Position numbers and translations under genes: made by a program | NCBI GenBank assembly: GCA_022821385.1 | Contig: JAJEDR010000055.1 | Coordinates: 1 to 32,320, forward strand | DNA: 32,320 nt | Origin: Rhodothermales bacterium | GTDB lineage: Bacteria > Bacteroidota > Rhodothermia > Rhodothermales > Bin80 | Reading direction: 5' to 3' | Shown here: positions 23,736-32,320 of the stretch, one piece after another | Numbering within the stretch: position 1 is the first letter of the stretch | How the letters are laid out: each line of letters begins with the position of its first letter | The notes under the pieces: model-generated | The model's input: only the letters and a program-made list of their open reading frames with translations | Told to the model about the DNA's origin: nothing | Databases searched by the model: none

Positions 23736-26700
23736 ATGAAAAGTACGCCATTCTGGATTCTTTGCATGCTGGTTTGTCTTTCGGGGTGCTCCAGTAACTC
23801 ATTCCTCGGCTCACGATTCGAAAACTTTTCTGCATACTACAACAAGTACTACAACGCTGAGCGTGCGCTTTCCGAGGGTATCCGTAATTTCGAGGAGAGT
23901 CTGGAGCAGCGTCCGGTTGACCGGGACGTGTTTCTCTCCCTTTTTGCGCGCAGTGAGCAGGCATCAACACAACGCAAGCCGTTTGAAGATGCGATTACAA
24001 AGAGTATAGATATTCTTCAAAATCATCCCAACTCCAAATGGGTTGACGATGCAATCATGCTCATTGGAAAGGCATGGTTCTTCACACTCAATTTTGCGGG
24101 CGCAGAAGAAAAGTTTAATGATATCCTAGAGCTGGATTCCCCACTCAGAGATGAAGCCAATTTTTGGTTGGCACGCACTTTGATAGCCAGTCAGGCCTAT
24201 GAAGGAGCATTCACCCACCTGCAGGCTATACTCAACGCGGAGGAGATTTCCCGTCGCTGGGAGCCACGCTATCGACTGGCACTCGCTGAATTACACATAC
24301 AGAACGAAAACTGGGAGGAGGCCGCGATCGAACTAGAAACGGGCTTAGCCGCTAATCTGAATGACAATGGCCTGGTCGCCAAAGCTCGGTTTCTGCAGGG
24401 GCAGTTGATGGAGCAACTTGGCCGATACGAGGATGCTATTACTGCATACGAACTTGTGCAGCGCTACAAGCCGTTCTACGAACTTTCTTATGCCGCCCAG
24501 TTCAGTGTCGTTCGGGTTGCTGCTGATCATGTTGATGCAGATTTGGCGATGGAGAAACTGCGACGCATGGAGCGGGATGACAAGAATTTCGATTATCGGG
24601 CAGAGCTGGCTTATTTGAGGGGCCGTGTGCTGGTGGCACAGGGGCACTATGATGAGGCGCTGGCGCAGTATGATGAATTACTCTACGATCCCACTTTAGG
24701 TGGATTGCCGATGCGCGGGCCGGTGCACTACGCACTGGGTACGTATTATCGGGATATTTTGCTTGACTATCCGTACGCAGCTGCACATTTTGATACGGCT
24801 TCCCAGACAATCACGACCCTTCCCACCGCAGGAGTATCGCGGAATGCAGGTTCAATCCCCCCTAAGCCGTCTCCCAGTGCGATTACTGACATGAAGGAGC
24901 AGGCCGAAACCTTTGGAAGTTTTTCCGAGGTGCTCGATGAGATCATTTTGATGGACTCGTTACTGTATCTCGGTACACTGGATGACAGCAGCTTTGCAGA
25001 GGTTGTTCTTGAGTTGCGGCAGCGCAGGGCGGATGAAATAGCTGAGATGCAGCGTCAAAGGCGTCAGAATGAGTCTGAAGCTGCTTTCATGGGAAGTGGA
25101 AGGGGTGCAGATTACGAGAATGGAGGTGGACAAACGCTAGTAGCAGGATCCGAGGGCGAGGCGGGCTTTCTCTACCATAGGGATCAGTTGCGAATGGAGC
25201 AGGCACGTCAGGATTTCATACTGATCTGGGGTGAGCGCCCATTGGCCCCCAACTGGCGTCGGATCGCAGCCATTGAAGCTGCACAGGCCGAGTTGACAGC
25301 GGAAGAGGAAGGTGGAGTATTTCAACCCATATTGGACATAACTAGGCCGATGGTCGATGTTTCTGCTGTGCCTCGGAGTCCAGAGGCATTCGATAAGATG
25401 CTGGATGATAGGGCAAATGCGAGATACAAACTTGCTAATGTGCTTTTTTTGTCTATGAATCTTCCCGATTCCGCGGCGGTCTGGTATCGGATGGTGATTG
25501 AAGAGGACTTTGAGGAGAGTGTAGCGCAGCGGGCTTACTATGCGTTGGCAGAAGTGCAACAGGTGCTGGGAGACACACTGGCGGCCAAGCGTTTGTACGA
25601 GGTAATCGTCTCCGACTACCCTGACTCTGACTTTGTAACGCAGGCCTACACTCGGCTTGGACGCCCCATTCCCGAGCGTGCATCCACCGATTCATTAACG
25701 CTGGCGGAAGAGGACTACAAAAAGTATCAAACTGAATTGGAGGAGGAGAAACCGGAGGAAATGGTGACCCACATGCTGGATCTTGCCCTTAAGTGGCCCA
25801 CTACACCTACTGCACCTCAGGCACTCTATGCTGCGGGAACAGCCTACTTGCAATGGGCAGCCAGAGATAGTTTGGATGTACTGGCTGAGCTGCCTGTACA
25901 AGCAGACGCCACCCGCCTGGAAGCAGCGGGGTTTTACTCCAGGCTGGATTCCACTGCGACCGCGGAAGACAGTCTGCTGACGCTTTCTTTGGTACTTGGA
26001 CATCTTCAAAGCAATTTCCCCAATTCTTTACAGGCAGATCGAACACGGCGTCTATTAAATGCACTCGTGGAGGAGAGGCAATTCCGCAAGGCGGTCGCTG
26101 ATTCTATACGAATGGCGGATTCACTTGCCGCCCTACAGGCGTTAGCGGTTGCTGATTCTTTACGAATGGCGGATTCGCTTGCCGCCCAACCTGTATTGGC
26201 GATGGCCGACTCAATCGCACAATTATATGTCGCTACCGACTCGCTTGCGCAGATGTTACTAGCGGACTCGTTAGGAATAACTACAGATTCGCTTTTTCAA
26301 CTTATGCGGATGGATTCGTTGGCGGTAGCTTCGGACTCGCTTTCACTGCTTGCGCTTAAGGATTCGATGGTAGCAGGCGCAGCACCAATTGTGCAGCCCC
26401 TTCCGGACGAAGTGATGAACCCAACCGATTCGCTAGATCAGTTCTTGGAAAACGAAGAGGCAATAGAATCACAGGATACGCTCGCGACAGAGGATCCCAA
26501 CCGTGCTTTGCCTGCCGTTGAGCCCGACGAACAAACACCTGTCTTAGATGAGAATGTTGATCCGAGCCTGGGAAATATAGATTGGTCCAAGGGCGGCTAT
26601 ACCCTTCATCTTATGTCCTATCCCGACCATGAGATGGCCAAGGCATTTGTCTTGAACTATGGTCGTTCGCTGCAGGATGTCGGGCATCCGCTTGACATTT

Positions 26701-26846
26701 ATGGTGCGGTGGCGCAGGAGGGTGTCGAGTTCAGGGTAGGACTTGGGCTTTTTGATACTGTCCGAGAAGCGGAGGCAGTTATGCAGCAACTCGCAGGCCG
26801 AATACCCAATGAGTCACGTGTATCTCGTATTCAGGGGAATCAGTAG
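23736..26846 (+). CDS. PorW/SprE-like TPR lipoprotein with DSL-rich segment and C-terminal SPOR domain
   Basis: The 1036-residue protein opens with a lipoprotein signal (lipobox LSGC, Cys18) and the segment 'FENFSAYYNKYYNAERALSEG', which I recognise from SprE/PorW, a T9SS and gliding lipoprotein that links the secretion motor to the outer membrane in Bacteroidota. TPR-like repeats follow (about residues 80-340, and again about 560-645: 'AYYALAEVQQVLGDTLAAKRLYEVIVSDYP'). Residues about 787-905 contain twelve 'D-S-(L/I/M)' units. A SPOR domain (about 949-1036, beginning 'GGYTLHLMSYPDHEMAKAF') ends the protein; SPOR domains bind glycan strands lacking stem peptides. So it may tie T9SS to the cell wall. 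Seen: signal, repeats and domain patterns; T9SS role is inference. Confidence 0.8.
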   Translation: MKSTPFWILCMLVCLSGCSSNSFLGSRFENFSAYYNKYYNAERALSEGIRNFEESLEQRPVDRDVFLSLFARSEQASTQRKPFEDAITKSIDILQNHPNSKWVDDAIMLIGKAWFFTLNFAGAEEKFNDILELDSPLRDEANFWLARTLIASQAYEGAFTHLQAILNAEEISRRWEPRYRLALAELHIQNENWEEAAIELETGLAANLNDNGLVAKARFLQGQLMEQLGRYEDAITAYELVQRYKPFYELSYAAQFSVVRVAADHVDADLAMEKLRRMERDDKNFDYRAELAYLRGRVLVAQGHYDEALAQYDELLYDPTLGGLPMRGPVHYALGTYYRDILLDYPYAAAHFDTASQTITTLPTAGVSRNAGSIPPKPSPSAITDMKEQAETFGSFSEVLDEIILMDSLLYLGTLDDSSFAEVVLELRQRRADEIAEMQRQRRQNESEAAFMGSGRGADYENGGGQTLVAGSEGEAGFLYHRDQLRMEQARQDFILIWGERPLAPNWRRIAAIEAAQAELTAEEEGGVFQPILDITRPMVDVSAVPRSPEAFDKMLDDRANARYKLANVLFLSMNLPDSAAVWYRMVIEEDFEESVAQRAYYALAEVQQVLGDTLAAKRLYEVIVSDYPDSDFVTQAYTRLGRPIPERASTDSLTLAEEDYKKYQTELEEEKPEEMVTHMLDLALKWPTTPTAPQALYAAGTAYLQWAARDSLDVLAELPVQADATRLEAAGFYSRLDSTATAEDSLLTLSLVLGHLQSNFPNSLQADRTRRLLNALVEERQFRKAVADSIRMADSLAALQALAVADSLRMADSLAAQPVLAMADSIAQLYVATDSLAQMLLADSLGITTDSLFQLMRMDSLAVASDSLSLLALKDSMVAGAAPIVQPLPDEVMNPTDSLDQFLENEEAIESQDTLATEDPNRALPAVEPDEQTPVLDENVDPSLGNIDWSKGGYTLHLMSYPDHEMAKAFVLNYGRSLQDVGHPLDIYGAVAQEGVEFRVGLGLFDTVREAEAVMQQLAGRIPNESRVSRIQGNQ
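26094..26201 (+). repeat. Two tandem copies of a 54-bp in-frame repeat
   Basis: Copy one (26094-26147) and copy two (26148-26201) encode 18 residues each, of the form 'VADS(I/L)RMADSLAA' plus a variable tail. Their first 40 bases differ at three positions. Being so alike at DNA level, unlike the further degenerate DSL units that follow, they point to a recent duplication. In-frame length means the coding sequence stays open. Confidence 0.75.
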
Positions 26847-26949
26847 TTGATGGTCTCCAGAAGACGAATTTAGAAACAGTTTTATAATCTTACGAGTTAA
26901 CCCTTGCTGTCTACTACGTACTCGCAAACGTAACGCTTGAGGGGGCCAG

Positions 26950-28974
26950 ATGGGGCCAGAAAACTCAAACCAGAACGTAGGAGGGTCCGGGCCGGAGCCA
27001 CGACGCCCACCTAGGCGTCGAATACGCTACATGTGGATTTATGTAGTTCTGCTCGGGTTTCTTCTATTCAATCTCGTATTCTCCCTTGGACGCCGTGATC
27101 CGAATGTGATTGCGTACAGTACTTTTCTGAATTACGTTACCCAGGGTTACGTCGAAAGTGTAACGATCCGCAATGATCGCCAAGTAACTGGGAAACTGAC
27201 GGATGCCGGAATTGAGGCACTCGGAGTCAGCACTGAGAGCAATCAAGGGCTGCTTGGAAGTGAAAGAGATCCAGCATTATTTACCACTACGAAGGCGGCT
27301 ACACATGACCTGGTTGCCGTCCTTGAGGAGCATAACGAGAGTCAGCAGGACGCGTTTGTATTGTACGATTTCATCTACCCGGATAGCTGGCTAGGTAGCG
27401 CGCTTATATGGTTGCTGCCGTTGGCGCTTATTCTGCTTCTTTGGGTTATTATTCTTCGACGCGCAGGCCCGGGTTCTCAGGTATTGAATATTGGTAAAAA
27501 CCGGGCGGTACTGTTTGAATCACTCGGAAAACCCACTGTCACGTTTGAGGATGTAGCGGGTTTAGTGGAAGCAAAAGAGGAGGTGGCAGAGGTCGTAGAA
27601 TTCCTGAAAAACCCCAAAAAGTTTACAAAACTGGGGGGTGTATTGCCCAAGGGCGTGCTTCTGGTTGGCCCGCCAGGTACCGGCAAGACGCTGATGGGCA
27701 AGGCAGTTGCGGGAGAAGCCGGTGCACCCTTTTTCTCAATCAGCGGCAGTGATTTTGTGGAGATGTTTGTTGGGGTAGGGGCCGCGCGTGTGCGTGATCT
27801 GTTCAAGAAAGCCAAAGAGAAAGCCCCGTGCATAATCTTCATTGATGAGATTGATGCAATTGGTCGCAGCAGGGGACGCAACATGATGATGGGCGGCAAT
27901 GATGAGCGTGAGAATACACTCAATCAGTTGCTGGTGGAAATGGATGGGTTCAATACGGACAAAGGCGTCATTATCATGGCCGCCACTAACCGACCTGATG
28001 TATTGGACGCTGCCCTGCTACGGCCCGGACGTTTCGATCGCCAAATCCTGATTGATCGTCCAGATCGAATGGAGCGCGCGATGATCTTTAAGGTCCATAC
28101 GCGTGATCTAGTTCTGGCAGACAATGTAGAGCATGATGTGTTGGCTTCTCAAACCCCTGGATTTGCTGGCGCAGAAATCGCAAATGTGTGCAACGAAGCT
28201 GCGCTTCTGGCGGCACGTCTGGATAAGGAGGCCATACACATGGAGGATTTTGAGCAAGCGATTGACCGTGTGATCGGAGGACTCGAGAAGAAAAACAAGC
28301 TGATCAAACCAGAGGAGAAAAAGATTGTCGCCTACCACGAAGCAGGCCATGCAATTGCCGGCTGGTATCTACCCAATACAGATCCTGTCATTAAGGTGTC
28401 GATCGTTCCGAGAGGATTGGCTGCGCTGGGTTACGCGCAGTCATTACCAGATGAACGGTATATCACCACACGCGAGGCCTTCCTGGATCAAATGACAATG
28501 ATGATGGGGGGTCGGGTAGCCGAAGAAATCAAGTTTGGTCAGCTGTCCACCGGTGCCCAGAATGATCTGGAGCGCGTTACCAAGACCGCCTACGCTATGG
28601 TGGTGGATTTCGGGATGAGTAAAAAGGTTGGGCATGTGAGCTTTAACCTGTCCGGTAATCGGAACAAAACTCCCATGTTTGAGAAGCCATACTCAGAGTC
28701 TATGGCGAAAACGATTGACGAAGAAGTACGTGCCATCATTGATGGTGCACGTCAGCGGGCCTGGGACCTGCTTAACGAGAAAAGGGGCCGATTGGAAGAA
28801 CTCGCTCAGTTGCTCCTGGATCAGGAAGTTTTAGGTCCCCGGGATCTCGTAAAGGTTTTGGGCGAGCGACCTTTTGGTGAGTATGTATCGTTGAATGGTG
28901 TTCCGGAACGGAAAGAGGACGAAGACGCTGTGCCAGGTTCCACCCAGGAACAGGAGGCAGTGGTTACGACCTGA
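26950..28974 (+). CDS. ftsH: ATP-dependent zinc metalloprotease FtsH
   Basis: The 674-residue protein is an AAA+ membrane protease that unfolds and degrades damaged or regulatory membrane and soluble proteins. Two membrane helices (about residues 25-47 and 140-165) flank a short periplasmic domain. The ATPase has Walker A 'GPPGTGKT' (240-247), Walker B 'IIFIDEID' and the SRH '[21 protein letters not shown]'. The zinc site is 'HEAGH' (H463, E464, H467) with Asp539 in 'NDLERVT' as third ligand. The GGGGG run just before ATG 26950 is a usable ribosome site. It is separated from the upstream gene by 103 bp and from rpsL by 155 bp, so it is probably its own unit. Confidence 0.97.
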   Translation: MGPENSNQNVGGSGPEPRRPPRRRIRYMWIYVVLLGFLLFNLVFSLGRRDPNVIAYSTFLNYVTQGYVESVTIRNDRQVTGKLTDAGIEALGVSTESNQGLLGSERDPALFTTTKAATHDLVAVLEEHNESQQDAFVLYDFIYPDSWLGSALIWLLPLALILLLWVIILRRAGPGSQVLNIGKNRAVLFESLGKPTVTFEDVAGLVEAKEEVAEVVEFLKNPKKFTKLGGVLPKGVLLVGPPGTGKTLMGKAVAGEAGAPFFSISGSDFVEMFVGVGAARVRDLFKKAKEKAPCIIFIDEIDAIGRSRGRNMMMGGNDERENTLNQLLVEMDGFNTDKGVIIMAATNRPDVLDAALLRPGRFDRQILIDRPDRMERAMIFKVHTRDLVLADNVEHDVLASQTPGFAGAEIANVCNEAALLAARLDKEAIHMEDFEQAIDRVIGGLEKKNKLIKPEEKKIVAYHEAGHAIAGWYLPNTDPVIKVSIVPRGLAALGYAQSLPDERYITTREAFLDQMTMMMGGRVAEEIKFGQLSTGAQNDLERVTKTAYAMVVDFGMSKKVGHVSFNLSGNRNKTPMFEKPYSESMAKTIDEEVRAIIDGARQRAWDLLNEKRGRLEELAQLLLDQEVLGPRDLVKVLGERPFGEYVSLNGVPERKEDEDAVPGSTQEQEAVVTT

Positions 28975-29043
28975 TAGGTAGCACTCTCGAAAAAAATCAA
29001 AAACGAACTTTAAAGAGATGTGCAACTTTAATAAAAAAAGTCG

Positions 29044-29050
29044 TATATTG
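29044..29050 (+). promoter_or_regulatory. Candidate -7/-10 element of the str cluster
   Basis: TATATTG lies in the A/T-rich 155-bp gap between ftsH and rpsL, one base short of the TAnnTTTG pattern. A transcript would start near 29057 and have a leader of about 73 bases. A direct repeat AACTTTAA at 29006-29013 and 29024-29031 precedes it. No -33 TTTG is visible, so this is a weak proposal. Confidence 0.3.
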
Positions 29051-29129
29051 AAAGGCTGTAAAGAAAACCGCCGGGCACCTGCAACAAAGGTTCGCAGCAA
29101 TACCCGATAAATAAAAACTGAGTAATTAA

Positions 29130-29504
29130 GTGCCAACAATACAGCAACTTGTTCGGAAGGGTCGCCACCCGAAGGTGAAAAAGACAAAGGCGGCCGCGTT
29201 GCAGGGTAACCCGCAGCGCCGGGGTGTATGCACGCGTGTATACACCACGACACCAAAAAAGCCCAACTCCGCTCTTCGGAAAGTGGCCAAGGTGCGCCTC
29301 ACGAACCAGATCGAAGTGATCGCCTATATCCCGGGGGAGGGACATAACCTCCAGGAGCACTCAATCGTGCTCGTAAGAGGGGGGCGTGTCAAGGACTTGC
29401 CGGGCGTGAAGTATCACATTGTGCGTGGAGCACTGGATACCTCCGGTGTGGAAGACAGAACCCAGTCACGCTCAAAGTACGGCGCGAAGCGACCTAAAAC
29501 ATGA
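29130..29504 (+). CDS. rpsL: 30S ribosomal protein S12
   Basis: The 124-residue protein is the decoding-centre ribosomal protein S12, with the universal blocks '[12 protein letters not shown]', '[26 protein letters not shown]' and '[19 protein letters not shown]'. The Lys that alters streptomycin sensitivity when mutated is present as wild type in 'TPKKPNSA', as is the one in 'GRVKDLPG'. The start is a GTG at 29130, preceded by no strong ribosome site. It opens the classic str cluster rpsL-rpsG-fusA-tuf. Confidence 0.98.
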   Translation: MPTIQQLVRKGRHPKVKKTKAAALQGNPQRRGVCTRVYTTTPKKPNSALRKVAKVRLTNQIEVIAYIPGEGHNLQEHSIVLVRGGRVKDLPGVKYHIVRGALDTSGVEDRTQSRSKYGAKRPKT

Positions 29505-29561
29505 TTAAAGGTAATTACCGGGCGACAGGATATCGCACATGTGCTGTTGCCACATTAACAG

Positions 29562-30029
29562 ATGCGTAGAAAATCAGCTGAGCGGCGTTTGGTCACGCCG
29601 GATCCAAAATATCAGGATGCACTCGTGGCGCAGTTCGTCAACTACGTTATGCTCCACGGCAAGAAAAGTATTGCCCGGAAAATCGTATACGATGCGTTCA
29701 CGCAAATTGAACAGCGTTCGGGAGAGCCGGGTGTGGATATTTTTCGTAAGGCAATTGAAAATGTTGCCCCCCTGGTTGAAGTGCGCAGCCGGCGCGTGGG
29801 TGGAGCGACCTATCAGGTTCCCATTGAAGTTCGTGCAGAGCGTCGGACGGCCCTGGCTTTCAGATGGATCATTCAACAAGCATCAAAAAGGTCCGACCGA
29901 TCAATGGCGCAGCGATTGGCGGGAGAGCTTTATTCTGCTTCAAAGGGAGAAGGTGCTGCGGTCAAGAAAAAAGATGACACACACAGAATGGCAGAGTCAA
30001 ATAAAGCATTTGCACACTTCAGACTGTAG
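29562..30029 (+). CDS. rpsG: 30S ribosomal protein S7
   Basis: The 155-residue protein starts 'MRRKSAERR' and has the S7 patterns '[19 protein letters not shown]', '[17 protein letters not shown]', '[10 protein letters not shown]' and the C-terminal 'NKAFAHFRL'. S7 nucleates assembly of the 30S head and contacts the E-site tRNA; in some bacteria it represses the str operon. It follows rpsL after 57 bp, which includes the palindrome GCACATGTGC, and its stop codon directly touches the EF-G start. Confidence 0.98.
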   Translation: MRRKSAERRLVTPDPKYQDALVAQFVNYVMLHGKKSIARKIVYDAFTQIEQRSGEPGVDIFRKAIENVAPLVEVRSRRVGGATYQVPIEVRAERRTALAFRWIIQQASKRSDRSMAQRLAGELYSASKGEGAAVKKKDDTHRMAESNKAFAHFRL

Positions 30030-32150
30030 ATGACCGTGATCCCAATGAATACGCTCAAGGATTCCAAACTCCGCCGGATGCGCAATATTGGCATTATGGC
30101 CCATATTGACGCAGGCAAAACCACAACAACCGAGCGCATACTCTTCTATACGGGGCGGTTGCATCGGATGGGAGAGGTCCATGAGGGCGGAGCCACCATG
30201 GACTGGATGGAGCAGGAAAAGGAACGTGGGATCACTATCACCAGTGCTGCCACGACCTGTTTCTGGAAAAAGGCGAATACAGAGTATAGGATCAACATAA
30301 TTGATACACCTGGTCATGTTGATTTTACGGTCGAGGTCGAACGGTCACTGCGTGTACTGGACGGCGCCGTGGCACTGTTCTGTGCTGTTGGCGGCGTCGA
30401 GCCTCAGTCAGAGACGGTGTGGAGGCAGGCTAACAAGTATCGGGTGCCCCGAATCGCATTCGTGAACAAGATGGATCGAACAGGTGCAGACTTTACTACG
30501 GCACTCAATTCGATGAAGGATCGCCTAAAGGCCAATCCTGTGCCTGTGCAGATTCCGATCGGAGCCGGTGCCATGTTCAGTGGAGTCATTGACCTGATCA
30601 TGAATAAAGCCATAATCTGGCACGATAAAACACAAGGCTCAACATGGGATCTGATTGATATCCCTAAGGATCTTGTAAAGGAAGCAAGACACTGGCGAAT
30701 CCTTCTCCTGGAATCCGTAGCAGAGCACAATGACAATCTGCTCATGAAATATCTCGAAGGCGAGGAGATTACCGCCGAAGAGATCCGGGCTACGGTACGC
30801 TCAGCCACATTAAACTTGGATATTACGCCCGTATTCTGTGGGTCGGCGTTCAAGAATAAGGGGATTCAGCGTCTGTTGGACGGTGTAGTTGACTATTTGC
30901 CAAGCCCATCAGATGTCTCGTCGGTGGTAGGTATAGTGCCGAGTTCCGGCAAGGAGGTCGTACGTGCTCCACAGAAGGACTCACCGTTTTCTGCTATTGC
31001 TTTCAAGATCGCCACCGACCCTTATGTCGGAAAGCTTACGTTTTTCAGGGTTTACAGTGGAGTACTTGATAAAGGCATGCAGGTATACAACTCTACAACA
31101 GGTCGTAAGGAACGGGTTGGCAGGCTCCTCTTCATGCACGCCAAAGATCGTGAGGATGTGACTCGCGTCGAAGCGGGTGATATCGCGGCTGCTGTGGGAC
31201 TGAAAAATATCAAGACCGGAGACACCCTCTCTGATCCCAGCCATCCGGTGATCCTGGAGCAGATGGATTTCCCTGATCCCGTGATCCGCATTGCTATAGA
31301 GCCCAAAACAAAAGCAGACAGCGATAAGCTGTCTACCGGTCTCCAGAAGCTTGCAGAAGAGGATCCAACCTTCAAGGTTTCCATTGACCCGGAGACCGGC
31401 CAGACTCTTATTGCGGGAATGGGAGAGTTGTACTTGGAGATTATTGTGGATCGCCTGCGTAGAGAATTCAAGGTTGAAGCCAATGTGGGCAAACCTCAGG
31501 TTGCATACAGGGAAGCCTTCAGGAAGTCGGTCCTCGAGCGATACACACACAAGAAACAAACCGGTGGGCGCGGGCAGTTTGCTGTTGTTGAAATGGAGAT
31601 TGGTCCAAACGAAAGTGGTGTAGGGTTTGAGTTTATCAGCGAGGTGGTTGGTGGCTCCATACCCAAGGAGTTTATTCCAAGCGTACAGAAAGGCCTCAGG
31701 AATGCAGTGAGCCATGGCCCACTTGCAGGATACCCGGTCGAAGGTATCAAGGTGCGTCTTATTGACGGTAAGCATCATGAAGTGGACTCTGACCAGAATG
31801 CCTTTGAAATAGCAGGGCAGATGGCGTTCAGAAGTGCAGCAAGGCGTGCAAACCCCGTGCTCATGGAGCCACTCATGAAAGTAGAGGTGATTACACCGGA
31901 AGAGTACATGGGAGATGTGATCGGTGATCTGAATGGCCGTCGGGGCCGGATCATGTCAATGGATCAGCGACAGGATGCCCGAGTCGTCAAGGCCCTGGTT
32001 CCTCTCTCAGAGATGTTTGGCTACTCAACAGATATGCGATCATTAACGCAGGGGCGGGCCATCTATACGATGCAGTTCGAATCTTATGAACCCGCCCCCA
32101 AATCTGTAGCAGAGAAAGTTATTCTTTCCAGTTACGGCAAAACAGGCTAG
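30030..32150 (+). CDS. fusA: Elongation factor G
   Basis: The 706-residue GTPase moves mRNA and tRNA through the ribosome after each peptide bond. G1 is 'AHIDAGKT' (residues 24-31), followed by 'ERGITI', 'DTPGHVDF' and 'NKMDR'. Domains II-V follow in the usual order, with 'VNVG'-like text near '[14 protein letters not shown]' and the domain IV signature '[13 protein letters not shown]'. ATG 30030 directly follows the rpsG stop; Met6 (30045) is an alternative start. Length and order are ordinary for canonical EF-G. Confidence 0.98.
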   Translation: MTVIPMNTLKDSKLRRMRNIGIMAHIDAGKTTTTERILFYTGRLHRMGEVHEGGATMDWMEQEKERGITITSAATTCFWKKANTEYRINIIDTPGHVDFTVEVERSLRVLDGAVALFCAVGGVEPQSETVWRQANKYRVPRIAFVNKMDRTGADFTTALNSMKDRLKANPVPVQIPIGAGAMFSGVIDLIMNKAIIWHDKTQGSTWDLIDIPKDLVKEARHWRILLLESVAEHNDNLLMKYLEGEEITAEEIRATVRSATLNLDITPVFCGSAFKNKGIQRLLDGVVDYLPSPSDVSSVVGIVPSSGKEVVRAPQKDSPFSAIAFKIATDPYVGKLTFFRVYSGVLDKGMQVYNSTTGRKERVGRLLFMHAKDREDVTRVEAGDIAAAVGLKNIKTGDTLSDPSHPVILEQMDFPDPVIRIAIEPKTKADSDKLSTGLQKLAEEDPTFKVSIDPETGQTLIAGMGELYLEIIVDRLRREFKVEANVGKPQVAYREAFRKSVLERYTHKKQTGGRGQFAVVEMEIGPNESGVGFEFISEVVGGSIPKEFIPSVQKGLRNAVSHGPLAGYPVEGIKVRLIDGKHHEVDSDQNAFEIAGQMAFRSAARRANPVLMEPLMKVEVITPEEYMGDVIGDLNGRRGRIMSMDQRQDARVVKALVPLSEMFGYSTDMRSLTQGRAIYTMQFESYEPAPKSVAEKVILSSYGKTG

Positions 32151-32186
32151 CAACGTTAACCAACCAGTTTTTAGTTAGACAATTCA

Positions 32187-32320
32187 ATGGCAAAGGAAGT
32201 ATTTCAGCGTACGAAGCCGCATGTGAATGTGGGCACGATCGGTCATGTGGACCATGGAAAGACGACGTTGACCGCGGCGATCACGCGCGTGTTGAACGAT
32301 CGTTATGGCGGGACGGAGAT
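32187..32320 (+). CDS. tuf: Elongation factor Tu (5' end, cut by the window edge)
   Basis: The reading from ATG 32187 gives the EF-Tu N-terminus '[16 protein letters not shown]' and the G1 motif 'GHVDHGKT', then runs off the window after 44 codons. EF-Tu brings aminoacyl-tRNA to the ribosome. It follows fusA after 36 bp, as usual in the str cluster. Confidence 0.97.
   Translation, partial: MAKEVFQRTKPHVNVGTIGHVDHGKTTLTAAITRVLNDRYGGTE

Noticed and set aside
26883..26888. TATAAT ahead of ftsH as a promoter -10
   Set aside because: No -35-like or -33-like partner at a fitting distance, and the region is generally A/T-rich.
29539..30033. 164-codon + strand ORF across rpsG
   Set aside because: It is an alternate-frame shadow of ribosomal protein S7, which is unmistakable in the other frame.

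Overview
The window looks like chromosomal DNA from a Rhodothermota or Bacteroidota-type bacterium. Four things point that way: a type IX secretion (T9SS) C-terminal sorting domain at the left edge; a PorW/SprE-like TPR lipoprotein gene; an alternative complex III (ACIII) gene set directly joined to a caa3-type oxidase whose subunit I carries the YSHP-type motif described for Rhodothermus marinus; and mostly weak or absent Shine-Dalgarno sequences. The genus cannot be fixed from the sequence alone.

Layout. 1-195 is the end of a T9SS-exported protein. 250-1307 is a decayed type-B carboxylesterase, followed by about 490 bp of apparent debris, and 1800-3176 is a MATE exporter. 3293-16010 is one long + strand respiratory cluster: actA-actB-actC-actD-actE-actF, a 121-aa single-span protein, a 221-bp gap with no convincing gene, SCO, then cytochrome oxidase subunits II (with fused cytochrome c), I, III and IV. 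A type-1 periplasmic binding lipoprotein (16087-17262) follows without transporter partners.

17342-18515 holds an AbiE-type toxin-antitoxin locus on the minus strand: an intact AbiEi-like antitoxin gene with a promoter and inverted repeats, and next to it only a short frameshifted remnant that looks like the N-terminus of the AbiEii toxin. 18516-19163 is A/T-rich with no recognisable gene. Then come a Tat-exported PhoX/DUF839 protein, a small BamC-like lipoprotein (minus) and an exported PHP-domain protein (minus). Pyruvate kinase and the PorW/SprE-like lipoprotein (with a DSL-rich segment and a C-terminal SPOR domain) are 3 bp apart. FtsH and the str cluster rpsL-rpsG-fusA-tuf close the window, with tuf cut by the right edge.

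How it works together. ACIII would take electrons from membrane quinol and pass them through its haem subunits to the cytochrome c domain on oxidase subunit II and then to oxygen, with SCO helping to build the CuA centre. The order of genes suggests that quinol oxidation, electron transfer and oxygen reduction are made as a set. The left and right parts share a T9SS theme (sorting domain and PorW/SprE-like component). I saw no tRNA, rRNA, CRISPR array, complete insertion sequence or prophage. I did not find a clearly new system; the least explained parts are the antitoxin-only AbiE locus with its operators, the 221-bp gap inside the respiratory cluster, the orphan region 18516-19163 and the SPOR-fused PorW/SprE-like protein.
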